This document shows positions 35,846 to 46,609 of a stretch of DNA of 64,000 bases, piece by piece. The translations under genes were made by a program, and so were the position numbers. Position 1 is the stretch's first letter; each line of letters starts with the position of its first letter. Origin of the DNA: Bosea sp. F3-2 (lineage in GTDB: Bacteria > Pseudomonadota > Alphaproteobacteria > Rhizobiales > Beijerinckiaceae); contig NZ_CP042331.1 in NCBI RefSeq assembly GCF_008253865.1, forward strand, positions 1,550,001-1,614,000. Direction: 5' to 3'. The notes beneath the pieces were generated by a model, which was not told the origin of the DNA, searched no databases, and saw only the letters and a list, made by a program, of their open reading frames with translations.

Positions 35846-38374
35846 TCAGGCCTTCGTCAGCGGTACCTTCGGCACAGTACGGATCGTGCGCCCGGATGTC
35901 TTCGGCGGATTGCCGGGGCCGTCATCCGGGCCAGAGCCGCCCTTGGGGGCCTTGCGGGGCGGTGCCTTCGTGGTCTTGCCATCGCTCATGGCCTTGGCAC
36001 GCGGCTTTGTCGCTCGCTTGGCCGTCGCGGCCGCGACGTCCTTCTCCGGCTTGGGCTTGGCCGGGCCGTCCGGGAATTCCAAACCGAGCACCTTGATGCC
36101 GGTCTCGGACTGGACCACCACCACCTTGACCGCGCCGCCACCCTTCAGCCGCCCGAAGAGAACCTCATCGGCGAGCGGCGTCTTGATCGTCTGCTGGATG
36201 AGCCGCGCCATCGGCCGGGCGCCCATCGCCTCGTCATAGCCGTTGTCGACGAGCCATTCGCGTGCCTCGTCCGAGAGCTCGATGGTGACGTTGCGGTCGG
36301 CGAGCTGCGCCTCGAGCTGGAGCACGAACTTGTCGACGACGCGGGCGACCACGCTCTTCGGCAGATGGCTGAAGGAGATGGTGGCGTCGAGACGGTTGCG
36401 GAACTCCGGCGCGAACAGCTTGTTGATCGCCTCCGTGTCGTCGCCCTCACGCTTGCTGCGGGTGAAGCCATAGGCCGAGCGGGCGAGATCGGCCGCGCCG
36501 GCATTGGTCGTCATGATCAGGATGACGTTCCTGAAATCGACCTGCTTGCCGTTGTTGTCGGTCAGCTTGCCGTGGTCCATCACCTGCAGGAGGATGTTGA
36601 ACAGGTCGGGATGGGCCTTCTCGATCTCGTCGAGCAGCAGCACGCTGTGCGGATGCTGGTCGATCTGGTCGGTCAGCAGACCGCCCTGATCGAAGCCGAC
36701 ATAGCCGGGGGGCGCGCCGATCAGCCGCGAGACGGTGTGGCGCTCCATGTATTCCGACATGTCGAAGCGGATCAGCTCGACGCCGAGCGAGAGCGCGAGC
36801 TGACGCGCCACCTCGGTCTTGCCGACGCCCGTGGGGCCGGCGAAGAGATAGCAGCCGATCGGCTTCTCACCGTCGCGCAGACCGGCGCGGGCGAGCTTGA
36901 TCGCCGAGGACAGCGCCTCGATCGCCTTCTCCTGGCCGTAAACCGAGCGCTTCAGCGTCTGCTCGAGATTACGCAGCACCTCGGCATCGTCCTTGGAGAC
37001 GGTCTTGGCCGGGATGCGGGCCATGGTCGAGACAGCCACCTCGACCTCCTTCACGCCGATGGTCTTCTTGCGCTTGTTCTCTGGCAACAGCATCTGCGAG
37101 GCGCCGGTCTCGTCGATAACGTCGATCGCCTTGTCCGGCAGCTTGCGGTCATGGATGTAGCGCGCCGAGAGTTCCACCGCCGCCTTGATGGCGTCGTGGG
37201 TGTAGCGCAGCTTGTGGAACTCCTCGAAATAGGGCTTGAGGCCTTTGAGGATCTCGATCGTATCCGGGACCGACGGCTCGTTGACGTCGATCTTCTGGAA
37301 GCGGCGCACCAGCGCCCGATCCTTCTCGAAATACTGGCGGTATTCCTTGTAGGTGGTCGAGCCGATGCAGCGCAGCGTGCCGGAGGCGAGCGCGGGCTTG
37401 AGCAGGTTCGAGGCGTCCATCGCCCCGCCCGAGGTCGCACCGGCGCCGATCACCGTGTGGATCTCGTCGATGAACATGATCGCCTTGGGGTGCTGCTCGA
37501 TCTCCTTCATCACCTGCTTGAGACGCTCCTCGAAGTCACCGCGATAGCGGGTGCCGGCGAGCAGCGTGCCCATGTCGAGCGAGAAGACGGTCGCGTCCTT
37601 CAGCACCTCGGGAACTTCCCCGCGGGTGATCTTCAGGGCGAGGCCCTCGGCGATCGCGGTCTTGCCGACACCGGGGTCGCCGACCAGGAGCGGATTGTTC
37701 TTCTGGCGGCGGCAGAGGATCTGGATGGTGCGCTGGACCTCGGCCTCGCGGCCGATCAGCGGATCGATGCGCCCGTCCCTCGCCTTCCGATTCAGGTTGA
37801 CGCAATAAGCGTCCAGCGCGCTTTCCTTTTTCTTCTTTTCCTTGTCCTCGCTGCTGCCCTGTTCGGAGCGCTGCTCGCGCTGCGGCTCGCCTTCCTCCTC
37901 GGAGCCGCGCACCGGGCGGCTCTCGCTGGCGCCGGGGCGCTTGGCGATACCGTGGCTGATGTAATTGACCGCGTCGTAGCGGGTCATGTCCTGCTCCTGC
38001 AGGAAATACGCCGCATGGCTCTCGCGCTCGGCGAACATGGCGACGAGCACATTGGCGCCGGTCACCTCCTCGCGACCGGACGACTGGACATGGATGACGG
38101 CGCGCTGGATCACGCGCTGGAAGCCGGCGGTCGGCTTGGAATCGTCGCGCCCGTCGGTGACGAGATTCGTCAGCTCGGAGTCGATGTAATCGACGAGATT
38201 GCGCCTGAGCAGGTCGAGATCGACGCTGCAAGCACGCATGACAGCGGCCGCGTCCTGATCGTCGACCAGGGCGAGCAGGAGATGTTCGAGAGTGGCGTAT
38301 TCGTGACGGCGCTCATTGGCGAGAGCCAGAGCCCGGTGAAGCGCCTGTTCGAGACTGCGCGAGAAACTCGGCAA
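35846..38374 (-). CDS. clpA: ClpA, ATP-binding unfoldase subunit of ClpAP
   Basis: The 842-residue Hsp100 protein has an N-domain (SRSLEQALHRALALANERRH), D1 with Walker A GDPGVGKTAIAEGLA (about 235) and D2 with GPTGVGKTEVARQLALSLG (about 515). A charged linker (GSEEEGEPQREQRSEQGSSE) precedes D1. The C-terminal extension is Lys/Pro/Gly-rich. It unfolds substrates, including N-degron proteins delivered by ClpS, for ClpP. clpS lies 45 nt upstream on the same strand, the usual pair. Confidence 0.97.
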   Translation of the reverse strand: MPSFSRSLEQALHRALALANERRHEYATLEHLLLALVDDQDAAAVMRACSVDLDLLRRNLVDYIDSELTNLVTDGRDDSKPTAGFQRVIQRAVIHVQSSGREEVTGANVLVAMFAERESHAAYFLQEQDMTRYDAVNYISHGIAKRPGASESRPVRGSEEEGEPQREQRSEQGSSEDKEKKKKESALDAYCVNLNRKARDGRIDPLIGREAEVQRTIQILCRRQKNNPLLVGDPGVGKTAIAEGLALKITRGEVPEVLKDATVFSLDMGTLLAGTRYRGDFEERLKQVMKEIEQHPKAIMFIDEIHTVIGAGATSGGAMDASNLLKPALASGTLRCIGSTTYKEYRQYFEKDRALVRRFQKIDVNEPSVPDTIEILKGLKPYFEEFHKLRYTHDAIKAAVELSARYIHDRKLPDKAIDVIDETGASQMLLPENKRKKTIGVKEVEVAVSTMARIPAKTVSKDDAEVLRNLEQTLKRSVYGQEKAIEALSSAIKLARAGLRDGEKPIGCYLFAGPTGVGKTEVARQLALSLGVELIRFDMSEYMERHTVSRLIGAPPGYVGFDQGGLLTDQIDQHPHSVLLLDEIEKAHPDLFNILLQVMDHGKLTDNNGKQVDFRNVILIMTTNAGAADLARSAYGFTRSKREGDDTEAINKLFAPEFRNRLDATISFSHLPKSVVARVVDKFVLQLEAQLADRNVTIELSDEAREWLVDNGYDEAMGARPMARLIQQTIKTPLADEVLFGRLKGGGAVKVVVVQSETGIKVLGLEFPDGPAKPKPEKDVAAATAKRATKPRAKAMSDGKTTKAPPRKAPKGGSGPDDGPGNPPKTSGRTIRTVPKVPLTKA

Positions 38375-38419
38375 GGGAGCGCTCCTATCTGTTCGAAGAG
38401 GGGGACGTCTGACCCAAGA

Positions 38420-38761
38420 TCATTTTTTCTCCATCACGCATTGCAGCGGGTGCATATGCTTGCGCGCCAGATCCATGACGAGGGTGACTTTGGTCTCGGC
38501 GACCTCATAGGTGAAGACGCCGCATTCACCGACGCCGTTCTGATGCACATGCATCATGATCCGCGTGGCTTCGGCGCGATCCTTGTTGAAGAACCGCTCC
38601 AGAACGTGAACGACGAACTCCATCGGGGTGTAGTCGTCGTTCAGCAGCAGGACACGATAGAGATTGGGCTTGCGCGTCCGCGTGCGGGTCAGCACCGCCG
38701 TGCCGGTGCCTTCCTTGCCGCCATTGGCCGGGGGGCCGGCACGCCGCGGGCGATCAGCCAT
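38420..38761 (-). CDS. clpS: ClpS, N-degron adaptor for ClpA
   Basis: The 113-residue adaptor has the core YRVLLLNDDYTPMEFVVHVL, the hydrophobic N-degron pocket residues (Asn-Asp-Asp) and HVHQNGVGECGVFTYEVAET. It hands N-degron substrates to ClpA. The ATG at 38759-38761 (MADRPRRAGPP) is chosen. An ATG 78 nt upstream is in frame but adds unconserved sequence. Confidence 0.94.
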   Translation of the reverse strand: MADRPRRAGPPANGGKEGTGTAVLTRTRTRKPNLYRVLLLNDDYTPMEFVVHVLERFFNKDRAEATRIMMHVHQNGVGECGVFTYEVAETKVTLVMDLARKHMHPLQCVMEKK

Positions 38762-39057
38762 GGTCAGCGGGCCCGCGCCCACGGGCAGACGCGACGTCCG
38801 ATCGGCATGCACTGCTCTGCCCTGGCCTGCCTGCATCATTCACGCCCCGCCATGCCTATCGGATTCCAACCCAAATCGATCCTGCGTTCCCACCCGAGAT
38901 AGTGCTTCGCCCACGAATTTACAGACCTCTTTCCTGCTTCGCCAGTCCGTTCCCGCCAGCTGCACGCAACTCTTCGCGACATGGCCGCCAACCGCTCGCG
39001 CGGCTTGACCCAGCCCGGCCCGGCCAGACATAGAGGCCGCTGGACAAGGACACCACC

Positions 39058-39927
39058 ATGACACCCAACGCCGTCGTCACCATCGGCGAAGATCTCGCCC
39101 GGCCCGTGCGCTTCGGCAATGCCTTGCCGCTCGCGCTGATCGCCGGCCCCTGCCAGATGGAAAGTCGCGATCATGCGCTCGAATGCGCGCTGGCCCTGAA
39201 GGAAATCGCGGCCGATCTCAATATCGGACTGGTGTTCAAGACCTCCTTCGACAAAGCGAACCGGACCAGCGTCAGAGGCGCCCGCGGCATGGGCCTGGAA
39301 GCCGCCCTGCCCGTCTTTGCCGAGATCCGCGAGCGCACCGGACTGCCGGTTCTGACCGACGTGCATGATGCGGGCCAATGCGCCCCGATCGCCGAGGTCG
39401 TCGACGTGCTGCAGATTCCCGCCTTCCTCTGCCGCCAGACCGACCTGCTCGTCGCAGCGGCGCAGACCGGCCGGGTCGTCAACGTCAAGAAGGGCCAGTT
39501 CCTGGCGCCCTGGGATATGGTCAACGTCGCCGCGAAGGTGATCGAGAGCGGCAATCCGAACCTCATGTTGACCGAACGCGGCGCCTCCTTCGGCTACAAC
39601 ACGCTGGTTTCGGACATGCGCGCCCTGCCGACCATGGCCGAGATCGGCGCGCCGGTGATCTTCGACGCCACCCATTCCGTGCAGCAGCCGGGCGGCAAGG
39701 GAGCCTCGACGGGCGGGCAGCGCGAATTCGTGCCGGTGCTGTCGCGGGCAGCCGTCGCCGTCGGCGTCGCCGGGCTCTTCATCGAGACCCATCCCGATCC
39801 CGATCGCGCACCATCCGACGGCCCGAACATGGTGCCTCTCTCCGAGTTCCAGGATCTGATCGCCGAACTGCAGGGTTTCGATCGCCTCGCCAAGAACCGC
39901 CCGGCCCCAGCCGTCGCCTATGTCTGA
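39058..39927 (+). CDS. kdsA: 3-deoxy-8-phosphooctulonate synthase
   Basis: The 289-residue enzyme has the KDO8P synthase pattern LIAGPCQMESRDHAL, FKTSFDKANRTS, FLCRQTDLLVAAA and DATHSVQQPG. It condenses arabinose 5-phosphate and PEP for lipopolysaccharide Kdo. The N of KANRTS and the Cys in AGPC are visible, the latter as in metal-dependent forms. An MFS gene overlaps its 3' end by 8 nt. Confidence 0.95.
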   Translation: MTPNAVVTIGEDLARPVRFGNALPLALIAGPCQMESRDHALECALALKEIAADLNIGLVFKTSFDKANRTSVRGARGMGLEAALPVFAEIRERTGLPVLTDVHDAGQCAPIAEVVDVLQIPAFLCRQTDLLVAAAQTGRVVNVKKGQFLAPWDMVNVAAKVIESGNPNLMLTERGASFGYNTLVSDMRALPTMAEIGAPVIFDATHSVQQPGGKGASTGGQREFVPVLSRAAVAVGVAGLFIETHPDPDRAPSDGPNMVPLSEFQDLIAELQGFDRLAKNRPAPAVAYV

Positions 39928-41116
39928 ACCCGCATCGGCGCCCAAATCCGATCTGGGCGCCCTGATCCCGATCCTGGGGCTCTGCGGCTTCGCCTCGACC
40001 TTCACCATGCGGCTGATCGACCCGCTGGTCCCGACCCTCGCGGGCGAGTTCGGCCAGAGCGTCCAACAGATCGCCTTCGTGGCAACCGCCTTCTCCAGCT
40101 GCTACGCGCTGGGCCAACCTTTCCTTGGTCCGATCGCCGACTCGGTCGGCAAGTTGCGCAGCATCTCGACCTGCCTCGCCGCACTCTGCGTGCTCTCGAC
40201 GCTCGCGGCCTTCGCCACCAGCTTCTGGGCCCTCCTTGTGCTGCGTGCGGCAGGCGGCGCGATGGCGGGCGGCGTGATTCCCGCGGCGATGGCCGCCATC
40301 GGCGACCGTGCGCCAATGGCAGAGCGGCAGATCATGCTCGGCCGTTTCCTGGTGATCATGATCATCGGGCAGATGGCGGGAGCCACCTTCTCCGGCCTCG
40401 TCGCCGACCATATCGGCTGGCGTGCCGTGCTCGTCATCGCGGGCGTGCTCGCCGGCGGCGGTGCGCTCCTGGTGCGGCTCGTGCTGAAGCCGCGGCCCAA
40501 CGCCGCGCGTACGCCGCTCAGCCTCGCGGGCGCGATCAAAAGCTATCAGGCGGTCTTCGCCAATCCGCGCAGCAAGCTGCTCTATCTGCTCGTGCTGCTG
40601 GAAGGGTCGCTCGTCTTCGGGTTGTCGCCGTTCATCGCCGCCATCCTGCATGAGCGTTCCGGAGCCAGCCCTTCGCAGGCCGGCCTTGCGATCGGTGCGA
40701 TGGGGCTCGGCGGGCTCGTCTACGGCGTGCTGACACGCATCCTGGTCGAACGGGTCGGGCCGCGCCAGATGATGCGCTATGGCGGCCTCGCGGTGGCGCT
40801 GGCCTATTTCGCCTTCACCCTGCCCGCGCCGTGGTGGACGGCCATCGGCGTATTCCTGCTGACCGGCTTCGGCTTCTTCCTGCTCCATGGCACGTTCCAG
40901 GCGCAAGCGACGGAGCTCGCGCCGACGGCACGCGGCTCGGCGATGGCGCTGTTCGCCTGCTTCTTCTTCATGGGGCACGCCACCGGGCCGCTGGTCATGG
41001 CCGCGCTGCTGAATCTCCTCGGAACCCAGCAGGCGCTCATCGTCTTCGGTATCGGGATCGGCGTTCTCGGCTTCGTGACGCCGCGCCTTCTCCCTCCGCT
41101 CGGCTCGCGGAGCTGA
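39920..41116 (+). CDS. MFS transporter
   Basis: The 398-residue protein has twelve hydrophobic segments and the MFS motif-A-like GQPFLGPIADSVGKLRS after helix 2. The symmetric counterpart lies near GVLTRILVERVGPRQMM. Its substrate is unknown; the family resembles drug/arabinose-type permeases. Its ATG lies within the kdsA end, so the two are likely co-transcribed. A dispersed repeat follows. Confidence 0.9.
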   Translation: MSEPASAPKSDLGALIPILGLCGFASTFTMRLIDPLVPTLAGEFGQSVQQIAFVATAFSSCYALGQPFLGPIADSVGKLRSISTCLAALCVLSTLAAFATSFWALLVLRAAGGAMAGGVIPAAMAAIGDRAPMAERQIMLGRFLVIMIIGQMAGATFSGLVADHIGWRAVLVIAGVLAGGGALLVRLVLKPRPNAARTPLSLAGAIKSYQAVFANPRSKLLYLLVLLEGSLVFGLSPFIAAILHERSGASPSQAGLAIGAMGLGGLVYGVLTRILVERVGPRQMMRYGGLAVALAYFAFTLPAPWWTAIGVFLLTGFGFFLLHGTFQAQATELAPTARGSAMALFACFFFMGHATGPLVMAALLNLLGTQQALIVFGIGIGVLGFVTPRLLPPLGSRS

Positions 41117-41145
41117 CGCGCGCCGATTGGGCACGGAACCAAGCC

Positions 41146-41287
41146 GTCATTCCGGGGCAGGCCAAGGGCCTGAGCCCGGAACCCATGAACACAGGGCTTG
41201 AAGAATGGCTACGGCGATGCCGCTCTTCTTCATTTCAGCAGTGTTCATGGGTTCCAGGCTCGCGCCTTCGGCGCGCCCCGGAATGAC
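41146..41287. repeat. Dispersed long-hairpin repeat, family A, copy 2
   Basis: The ends GTCATTCCGGGGC and GCCCCGGAATGAC are inverted, with CCCGGAACCCATGAACAC and GTGTTCATGGGTTCCAGG as inner arms. It lies between convergent MFS and queF genes. Confidence 0.87.
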
Positions 41288-41318
41288 GGCTCGGTTCCGT
41301 TGAAAAACGCCTGATGCT

Positions 41319-41774
41319 TCAGCGCCCACGATAGGGCGCGACGCCCTGATCCGGCAGCCAGAGGCCCTTCGGCGGCTCGCCAGTCTGCCAGAACACGTCG
41401 ATCGGAATGCCGCCGCGCGGGTACCAGTAGCCGCCGATACGGAACCATTCCGGCTCGAGCAGATCGACCAGCGTCTTGCCGATCGAGACGGTGCAGTCCT
41501 CGTGGAAGGCACCGTGATTGCGGAACGCGCCGAGATAAAGCTTCAGCGACTTCGACTCCACCAGCCACTGGCCCGGCAGGTAGTCGATGACGAGGATGCC
41601 GAAATCGGGCTGCCCCGTGACCGGGCAGATCGAGGTGAATTCCGGGCAGGTGAAGCGCGCGAGATAGCGCGTGCCGGCATGGGGATTGGGCACGCGGTCG
41701 AGCCGCGCTTCCTCGGGCGAGGTAGGCAGCGGGCTGCTCTGACCGAGCTGCAAGGTCGAGGCGTCGATGGCCAT
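41319..41774 (-). CDS. queF: NADPH-dependent preQ0 reductase
   Basis: The 151-residue short-form QueF has the nucleophile Cys in FTSICPVTGQPDFG and the motif VESKSLKLYLGAFRNHG for NADPH binding. It reduces 7-cyano-7-deazaguanine to preQ1 for queuosine in tRNA. tgt, the next enzyme in use of preQ1, is at 46606-47775. No preQ1 riboswitch fold is apparent upstream. Confidence 0.95.
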   Translation of the reverse strand: MAIDASTLQLGQSSPLPTSPEEARLDRVPNPHAGTRYLARFTCPEFTSICPVTGQPDFGILVIDYLPGQWLVESKSLKLYLGAFRNHGAFHEDCTVSIGKTLVDLLEPEWFRIGGYWYPRGGIPIDVFWQTGEPPKGLWLPDQGVAPYRGR

Positions 41775-42004
41775 GGGAGATGCTCCTCAAGTTTGGGGAG
41801 CCTGTAGCTCATCTTTCGTGAAGGGGGAAAGCCGCGAATGCCACGCGCCTGCCATCGTCGGACGCTACGAGCGCGCATCGACGCCCAAAGCTTATGCCTG
41901 CTTCAACTCGATCAATATTTATCGAATTTCCACACGCTTCCTTGCTTCGACGGAAGCCAAACTATACCCCAGTACAACTACTCGGCATCGATCACTACAA
42001 TTCT

Positions 42005-42235
42005 ATGATAATTGCAGGCATATTATTCCTGATCGGATTCTTGATCGGCCTCTCGCACGGATATCCGGCGATCGCGCTTGCCAGCGCGATCATGACCATT
42101 GCTATCTTCCCTCTCTGGCTGATCCGGGGAGAACTCGACTTGTTCAGTATCCTCGTCTGGATCGGCTATCTCTTCGCACTGCAGAGCGGCTTCATGCTCG
42201 GCAGCTATCTCGGCCTGCCCAACGACAAGAGTTAG
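42005..42235 (+). CDS. Hypothetical small membrane protein in an AT-rich patch
   Basis: The 76-residue product starts MIIAGILFLIGFLIGLSHGY and has about three hydrophobic helices, ending YLGLPNDKS. The surrounding 41880-42040 DNA is markedly AT-richer than neighbouring genes, suggesting acquisition. An upstream in-frame ATG at 41894 would add 37 polar residues through the AT-rich stretch. Which start is used is unclear. No family is recognised. Confidence 0.5.
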   Translation: MIIAGILFLIGFLIGLSHGYPAIALASAIMTIAIFPLWLIRGELDLFSILVWIGYLFALQSGFMLGSYLGLPNDKS

Positions 42236-42279
42236 GCGGTATGGACAGTTGTCGAGATGGATCGGCCGGAACCGCCGCC

Positions 42280-42426
42280 GTCATTCCGGGGCGGCCCTTG
42301 GGCCGAGCCCGGAACCCATGAACACGACGCTCCAGAGAGGGCCGGACCGGCTTGGAGCACGGCTCTTCCTGCTGAGACGGTGTTCATGGGTTCCGGGCTC
42401 AGGCCTCCGGCCTGCCCCGGAATGAC
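42280..42426. repeat. Dispersed long-hairpin repeat, family A, copy 3
   Basis: The ends GTCATTCCGGGGCGG and GCCCCGGAATGAC, and inner arms CCCGGAACCCATGAACAC/GTGTTCATGGGTTCCGGG, match copies 1 and 2. It fills the gap between two small membrane-protein genes. Confidence 0.88.
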
Positions 42427-42433
42427 GACCATC

Positions 42434-42559
42434 CTACCAGAACCAGATCGGCCGCCCGGCGAAGGCGCATAGCCCGGCCCACCACAGGATTGTCAGGCCG
42501 CACCAGAACAGGACAGCGAGCAAGGACGGTCGGCGGCGGCTCGTAAGATTCTGGAACAT
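42434..42559 (-). CDS. Small membrane protein, 41 residues (putative)
   Basis: The frame from the ATG at 42557-42559 encodes MFQNLTSRRRPSLLAVLFWC and GLTILWWAGLCAFAGRPIWFW: a basic start and a Trp-rich hydrophobic helix or hairpin. Longer upstream frames look unreal. It lies divergent from eno. No homology can be claimed. Confidence 0.45.
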   Translation of the reverse strand: MFQNLTSRRRPSLLAVLFWCGLTILWWAGLCAFAGRPIWFW

Positions 42560-42788
42560 GTTCGTTTCTCGAAGGAAAGCTGGACTGCGCTCATCCGGCT
42601 CTTCCGCAACCTGCGAGCCAGCAGCGGAATCGGGACCTCGGACATGGCCTGCAGCGCTCCGCCCGGCTTCGCGATCCACCACTAAACATCGATGGCTTGA
42701 AGTGCCCGGGATGCGGATCGGGGCTTTCGCGACGGCAGGCTGTTGGCTAGAAGCGCCTCACCCTTCCTCGTCTTCTCCGGAGCCTGCC

Positions 42789-44072
<1,284 letters not shown>

Positions 44073-44092
44073 TCAAACCTCCGCTGCCGCGT

Positions 44093-44749
44093 TCACCAAC
44101 GCGGCAGCAGGCTCACCGCCTGGGAGAGCCCCCAGGAGCCCGCCGCCTGGACACTGCCGGCGGCGCCCGTCACGGCGTCGGAGACCTTGGTCGCCGGCGC
44201 CACCACGAAACGGCTCCAGAAATCATCGCGGGACGCCTCGCTCGCCTGTGCCGTCTCGATTGCCGTCGCCGCCGCTGGCGGCAGGATCACGAGCGGAGCT
44301 GCGACAGCGATGTTGCGCTCCGGCGGCGAAGCGGTTCGCCGCGCCGGGGACGAATGTCTCGCCTTCTCCGCCGTTTCCAGCCGCGGCTTGCCGAGCGCCG
44401 CAAATTGCGGTGGGGCCCATTCGTCGCGCTCCGGCCAGCTCACCGACATCGGCATTGCCAGGGCGGCCGGCGTGACCTGCCGGTTGGTCCGGAAGTCCTC
44501 GCTCGCGGCAAGGTCGGCACCATCGAGTCGATCGGTGATCTTCCCATCCCGAAGCAGTGCAAGTTTCGGCAGCATCGCCTGCTCGATCGGCGCATGCACG
44601 GCCCCATGGCGCGGCATAGCGCCGGACAGCAGGCCGGGCGGCGTCGCGAGCAGCGCTGTCGCAGTGGCAATGCCCAATGACAGCAGGAGATGGTGGCCGA
44701 GACGGCTCGCCATGGCGGCAGGGCTGGGAGAATAGCGGTTGCCGGGCAT
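44093..44749 (-). CDS. Hypothetical protein with N-terminal signal or anchor
   Basis: The 218-residue product has a hydrophobic segment near the start (LGHHLLLSLGIATATALLAT) and is then Ala/Pro-rich and low in order, ending GSWGLSQAVSLLPRW. No family motif is recognised. It converges with eno with a 20-nt gap. An antisense frame of similar length exists, but this strand has the more protein-like ends. Confidence 0.5.
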   Translation of the reverse strand: MPGNRYSPSPAAMASRLGHHLLLSLGIATATALLATPPGLLSGAMPRHGAVHAPIEQAMLPKLALLRDGKITDRLDGADLAASEDFRTNRQVTPAALAMPMSVSWPERDEWAPPQFAALGKPRLETAEKARHSSPARRTASPPERNIAVAAPLVILPPAAATAIETAQASEASRDDFWSRFVVAPATKVSDAVTGAAGSVQAAGSWGLSQAVSLLPRW

Positions 44750-44920
44750 CGGCGGTCACTCCGGTGGCTGGCCCAGTTGATATCGCGCCGCAAAGGAAGC
44801 CGATGCGACTAGGCGCCAGAAGGGCCGAAACGCGGCGCAAATGCGGTCTGCCCCCGCAAGCGCGGGTGCCATGCACAACAGCCCGTAACGGCGGTGCAAC
44901 AATCCGCGTTATGCCAGCGC

Positions 44921-45892
44921 ATGGATCAGCGCCTCGCCAGCCTTGCTGCCGTGCACGACAAGGAGCACCGCCGACGCCGGCTGGCGGTAGCGGGCATGCT
45001 GCTCAGCGTCCTGATCTTCGGGTCGAATTTTGCGCTGAGCCGTCATGCCTTCCTGCACGGCATCACGCCTTATGACCTGCTGGCGCTGCGCTTCGGGACG
45101 GCGGGCCTTCTGCTCCTGCCGTTGTTCCTGAAATCCGGCCTCGCGCGCTGTGGCGGCGCCGGCTGGGGGCGGGGCTCTCTGCTGTTCCTGTCGAGCGGCC
45201 TTCCGATGACCTTCCTGATGATGATGGGCCTGACCATGGCCCCGGCGGCGCACGGCGCGACGATCGGGCCGGGCACCGTCACGATCATCGGCATCATCGG
45301 CTCGGTCGTCCTGTTCGGCGCGGCGCTAACACGCAACCTCGTCATCGGCATTGCCGGCGTGCTGGCCGGTCTCGCCTGCCTCGCGATCGCAGGCACGACG
45401 GGCGCGAGCGCAGGAACGCTGCGCGGCGACCTGATGTTCGTGGGCGTCGGCCTGCTCTGGGGCTTCTATCCGCTGATGATCCAGCTCTGGAAGCTCGACG
45501 GACTGCGCGCCTCGGCGGTTGTTTCGGTGCTGTCGATGGCCTGCTGGCTGCCGATCTACGCCCTGTTCTTCTTCCGCGGCTTCGACATCGCGCCATGGTG
45601 GGTGCTGTCGCTGCACGCGCTCTATCAGGGCGTGGCCAATGTCATTATCGGCCTGTGGATCTGGGGCTGGGCGGCGCATGTCCTGGGGCCGGCGGTCGTC
45701 GGTCGCTTCCCGCCGCTGATCCCGGTCACGGGCACGTTGCTGGCGATCCCGGTGCTCGGCGAGATCCCATCCTCGCTGCAGCTCGCCGGCATCATGCTGA
45801 TCATCGGCGGGCTGTTCGTCGCCTCATGGCGCAAGCCGGCGCGCAAGCCCGGTCACGAACAGGTTCCAGCCGACCGAAACGACGAGACCTGA
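44921..45892 (+). CDS. DMT superfamily (EamA) transporter
   Basis: The 323-residue protein has ten hydrophobic helices in two EamA repeats: LLSVLIFGSNFALSRHAFLH at the first and a second half with VGLLWGFYPLMIQLWKLDG. Substrates of such permeases range over metabolites and drugs. The ATG at 44921 is chosen; a GTG at 44894 is in frame. Its 3' end overlaps the convergent next gene by 69 nt. Confidence 0.85.
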   Translation: MDQRLASLAAVHDKEHRRRRLAVAGMLLSVLIFGSNFALSRHAFLHGITPYDLLALRFGTAGLLLLPLFLKSGLARCGGAGWGRGSLLFLSSGLPMTFLMMMGLTMAPAAHGATIGPGTVTIIGIIGSVVLFGAALTRNLVIGIAGVLAGLACLAIAGTTGASAGTLRGDLMFVGVGLLWGFYPLMIQLWKLDGLRASAVVSVLSMACWLPIYALFFFRGFDIAPWWVLSLHALYQGVANVIIGLWIWGWAAHVLGPAVVGRFPPLIPVTGTLLAIPVLGEIPSSLQLAGIMLIIGGLFVASWRKPARKPGHEQVPADRNDET

Positions 45893-46609
45893 GGCGAGCG
45901 CCGTCCATGTGCCGAACGGCACGGCCATCAGATGCACGGCGGCAAGCCCCAGGCCCGTGCCCAGCAGCCCGAGCGCCCCGCTGCCGATCACCGCAGCGGT
46001 GGCCTTCCCGCCGATGCGGGGATGCAGGATCACGATCAGGCTCGACAGGACAATGGGCAGCCCGGCAAGGACGCCCGACCAGAGCGGCCCGACTCGATCG
46101 CTCGCGGCTGTGACGATTCCCGCCAGCACCGCGACGCAACCGGCCCTGATCGGGATGGCATAGCGCGAAAGCGCGACAGGGGCGGCCATGCGCACGGAGA
46201 GATAAGGCCGCACCAGCATGTGCACGACAGCGAAGGCGAGGATGGTCAGGACGGCGAGCGGCAGCACCGGCAGCGCCAGGCTGCGCACGCCGGCCAGCGC
46301 GAGAACCCAGACGGCCGAGGCAATCGCGAGCGAGGGCAACATCGTCAGGCGTTGGGCCAGAAGCACATAGCTCACGATGAAGGCGGCATGGGTGACATTG
46401 GCATTCATCGTGCCCAGCGCGCTGGCGGCAATGAAAGCCGCGTCGTGATCGAGCGCGAGGAAAACAAGCACGGGGCCGAGCGAGATCGGCAGCGTCGCGA
46501 TCATCGCCGCGACCAGCGGTCCCGTGCGCTCGGCCAGAACGGAGCAACCGACCACCACCGAAGCGGCGATCGCCATCTTGACCGGCAGAAGAGCGAGCCC
46601 TGCGCTCAA
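45824..46609 (-). CDS. Hypothetical multi-pass membrane protein
   Basis: The 261-residue protein has about eight hydrophobic helices and few polar loops (MIATLPISLGPVLVFLALDH, VGPLWSGVLAGLPIVLSSLI). The two halves look alike, each with a GPL...A.LPI motif, suggesting an internal repeat. Function is unknown. Its start overlaps the tgt stop by 4 nt on the same strand, and its end overlaps the DMT gene by 69 nt. Confidence 0.75.
   Translation of the reverse strand: MSAGLALLPVKMAIAASVVVGCSVLAERTGPLVAAMIATLPISLGPVLVFLALDHDAAFIAASALGTMNANVTHAAFIVSYVLLAQRLTMLPSLAIASAVWVLALAGVRSLALPVLPLAVLTILAFAVVHMLVRPYLSVRMAAPVALSRYAIPIRAGCVAVLAGIVTAASDRVGPLWSGVLAGLPIVLSSLIVILHPRIGGKATAAVIGSGALGLLGTGLGLAAVHLMAVPFGTWTALASGLVVSVGWNLFVTGLARRLAP

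Noticed and set aside
35657..38902. 1081-codon plus-strand open frame opposite clpA and clpS
   Set aside because: Pure antisense shadow: Leu/Arg/Asp/His-rich without motifs, covering two certain genes.
41775..41893. preQ1 riboswitch upstream of queF
   Set aside because: No compact pseudoknot-like sequence is visible in the 119 bp upstream, and the region is AT-rich from another gene start.
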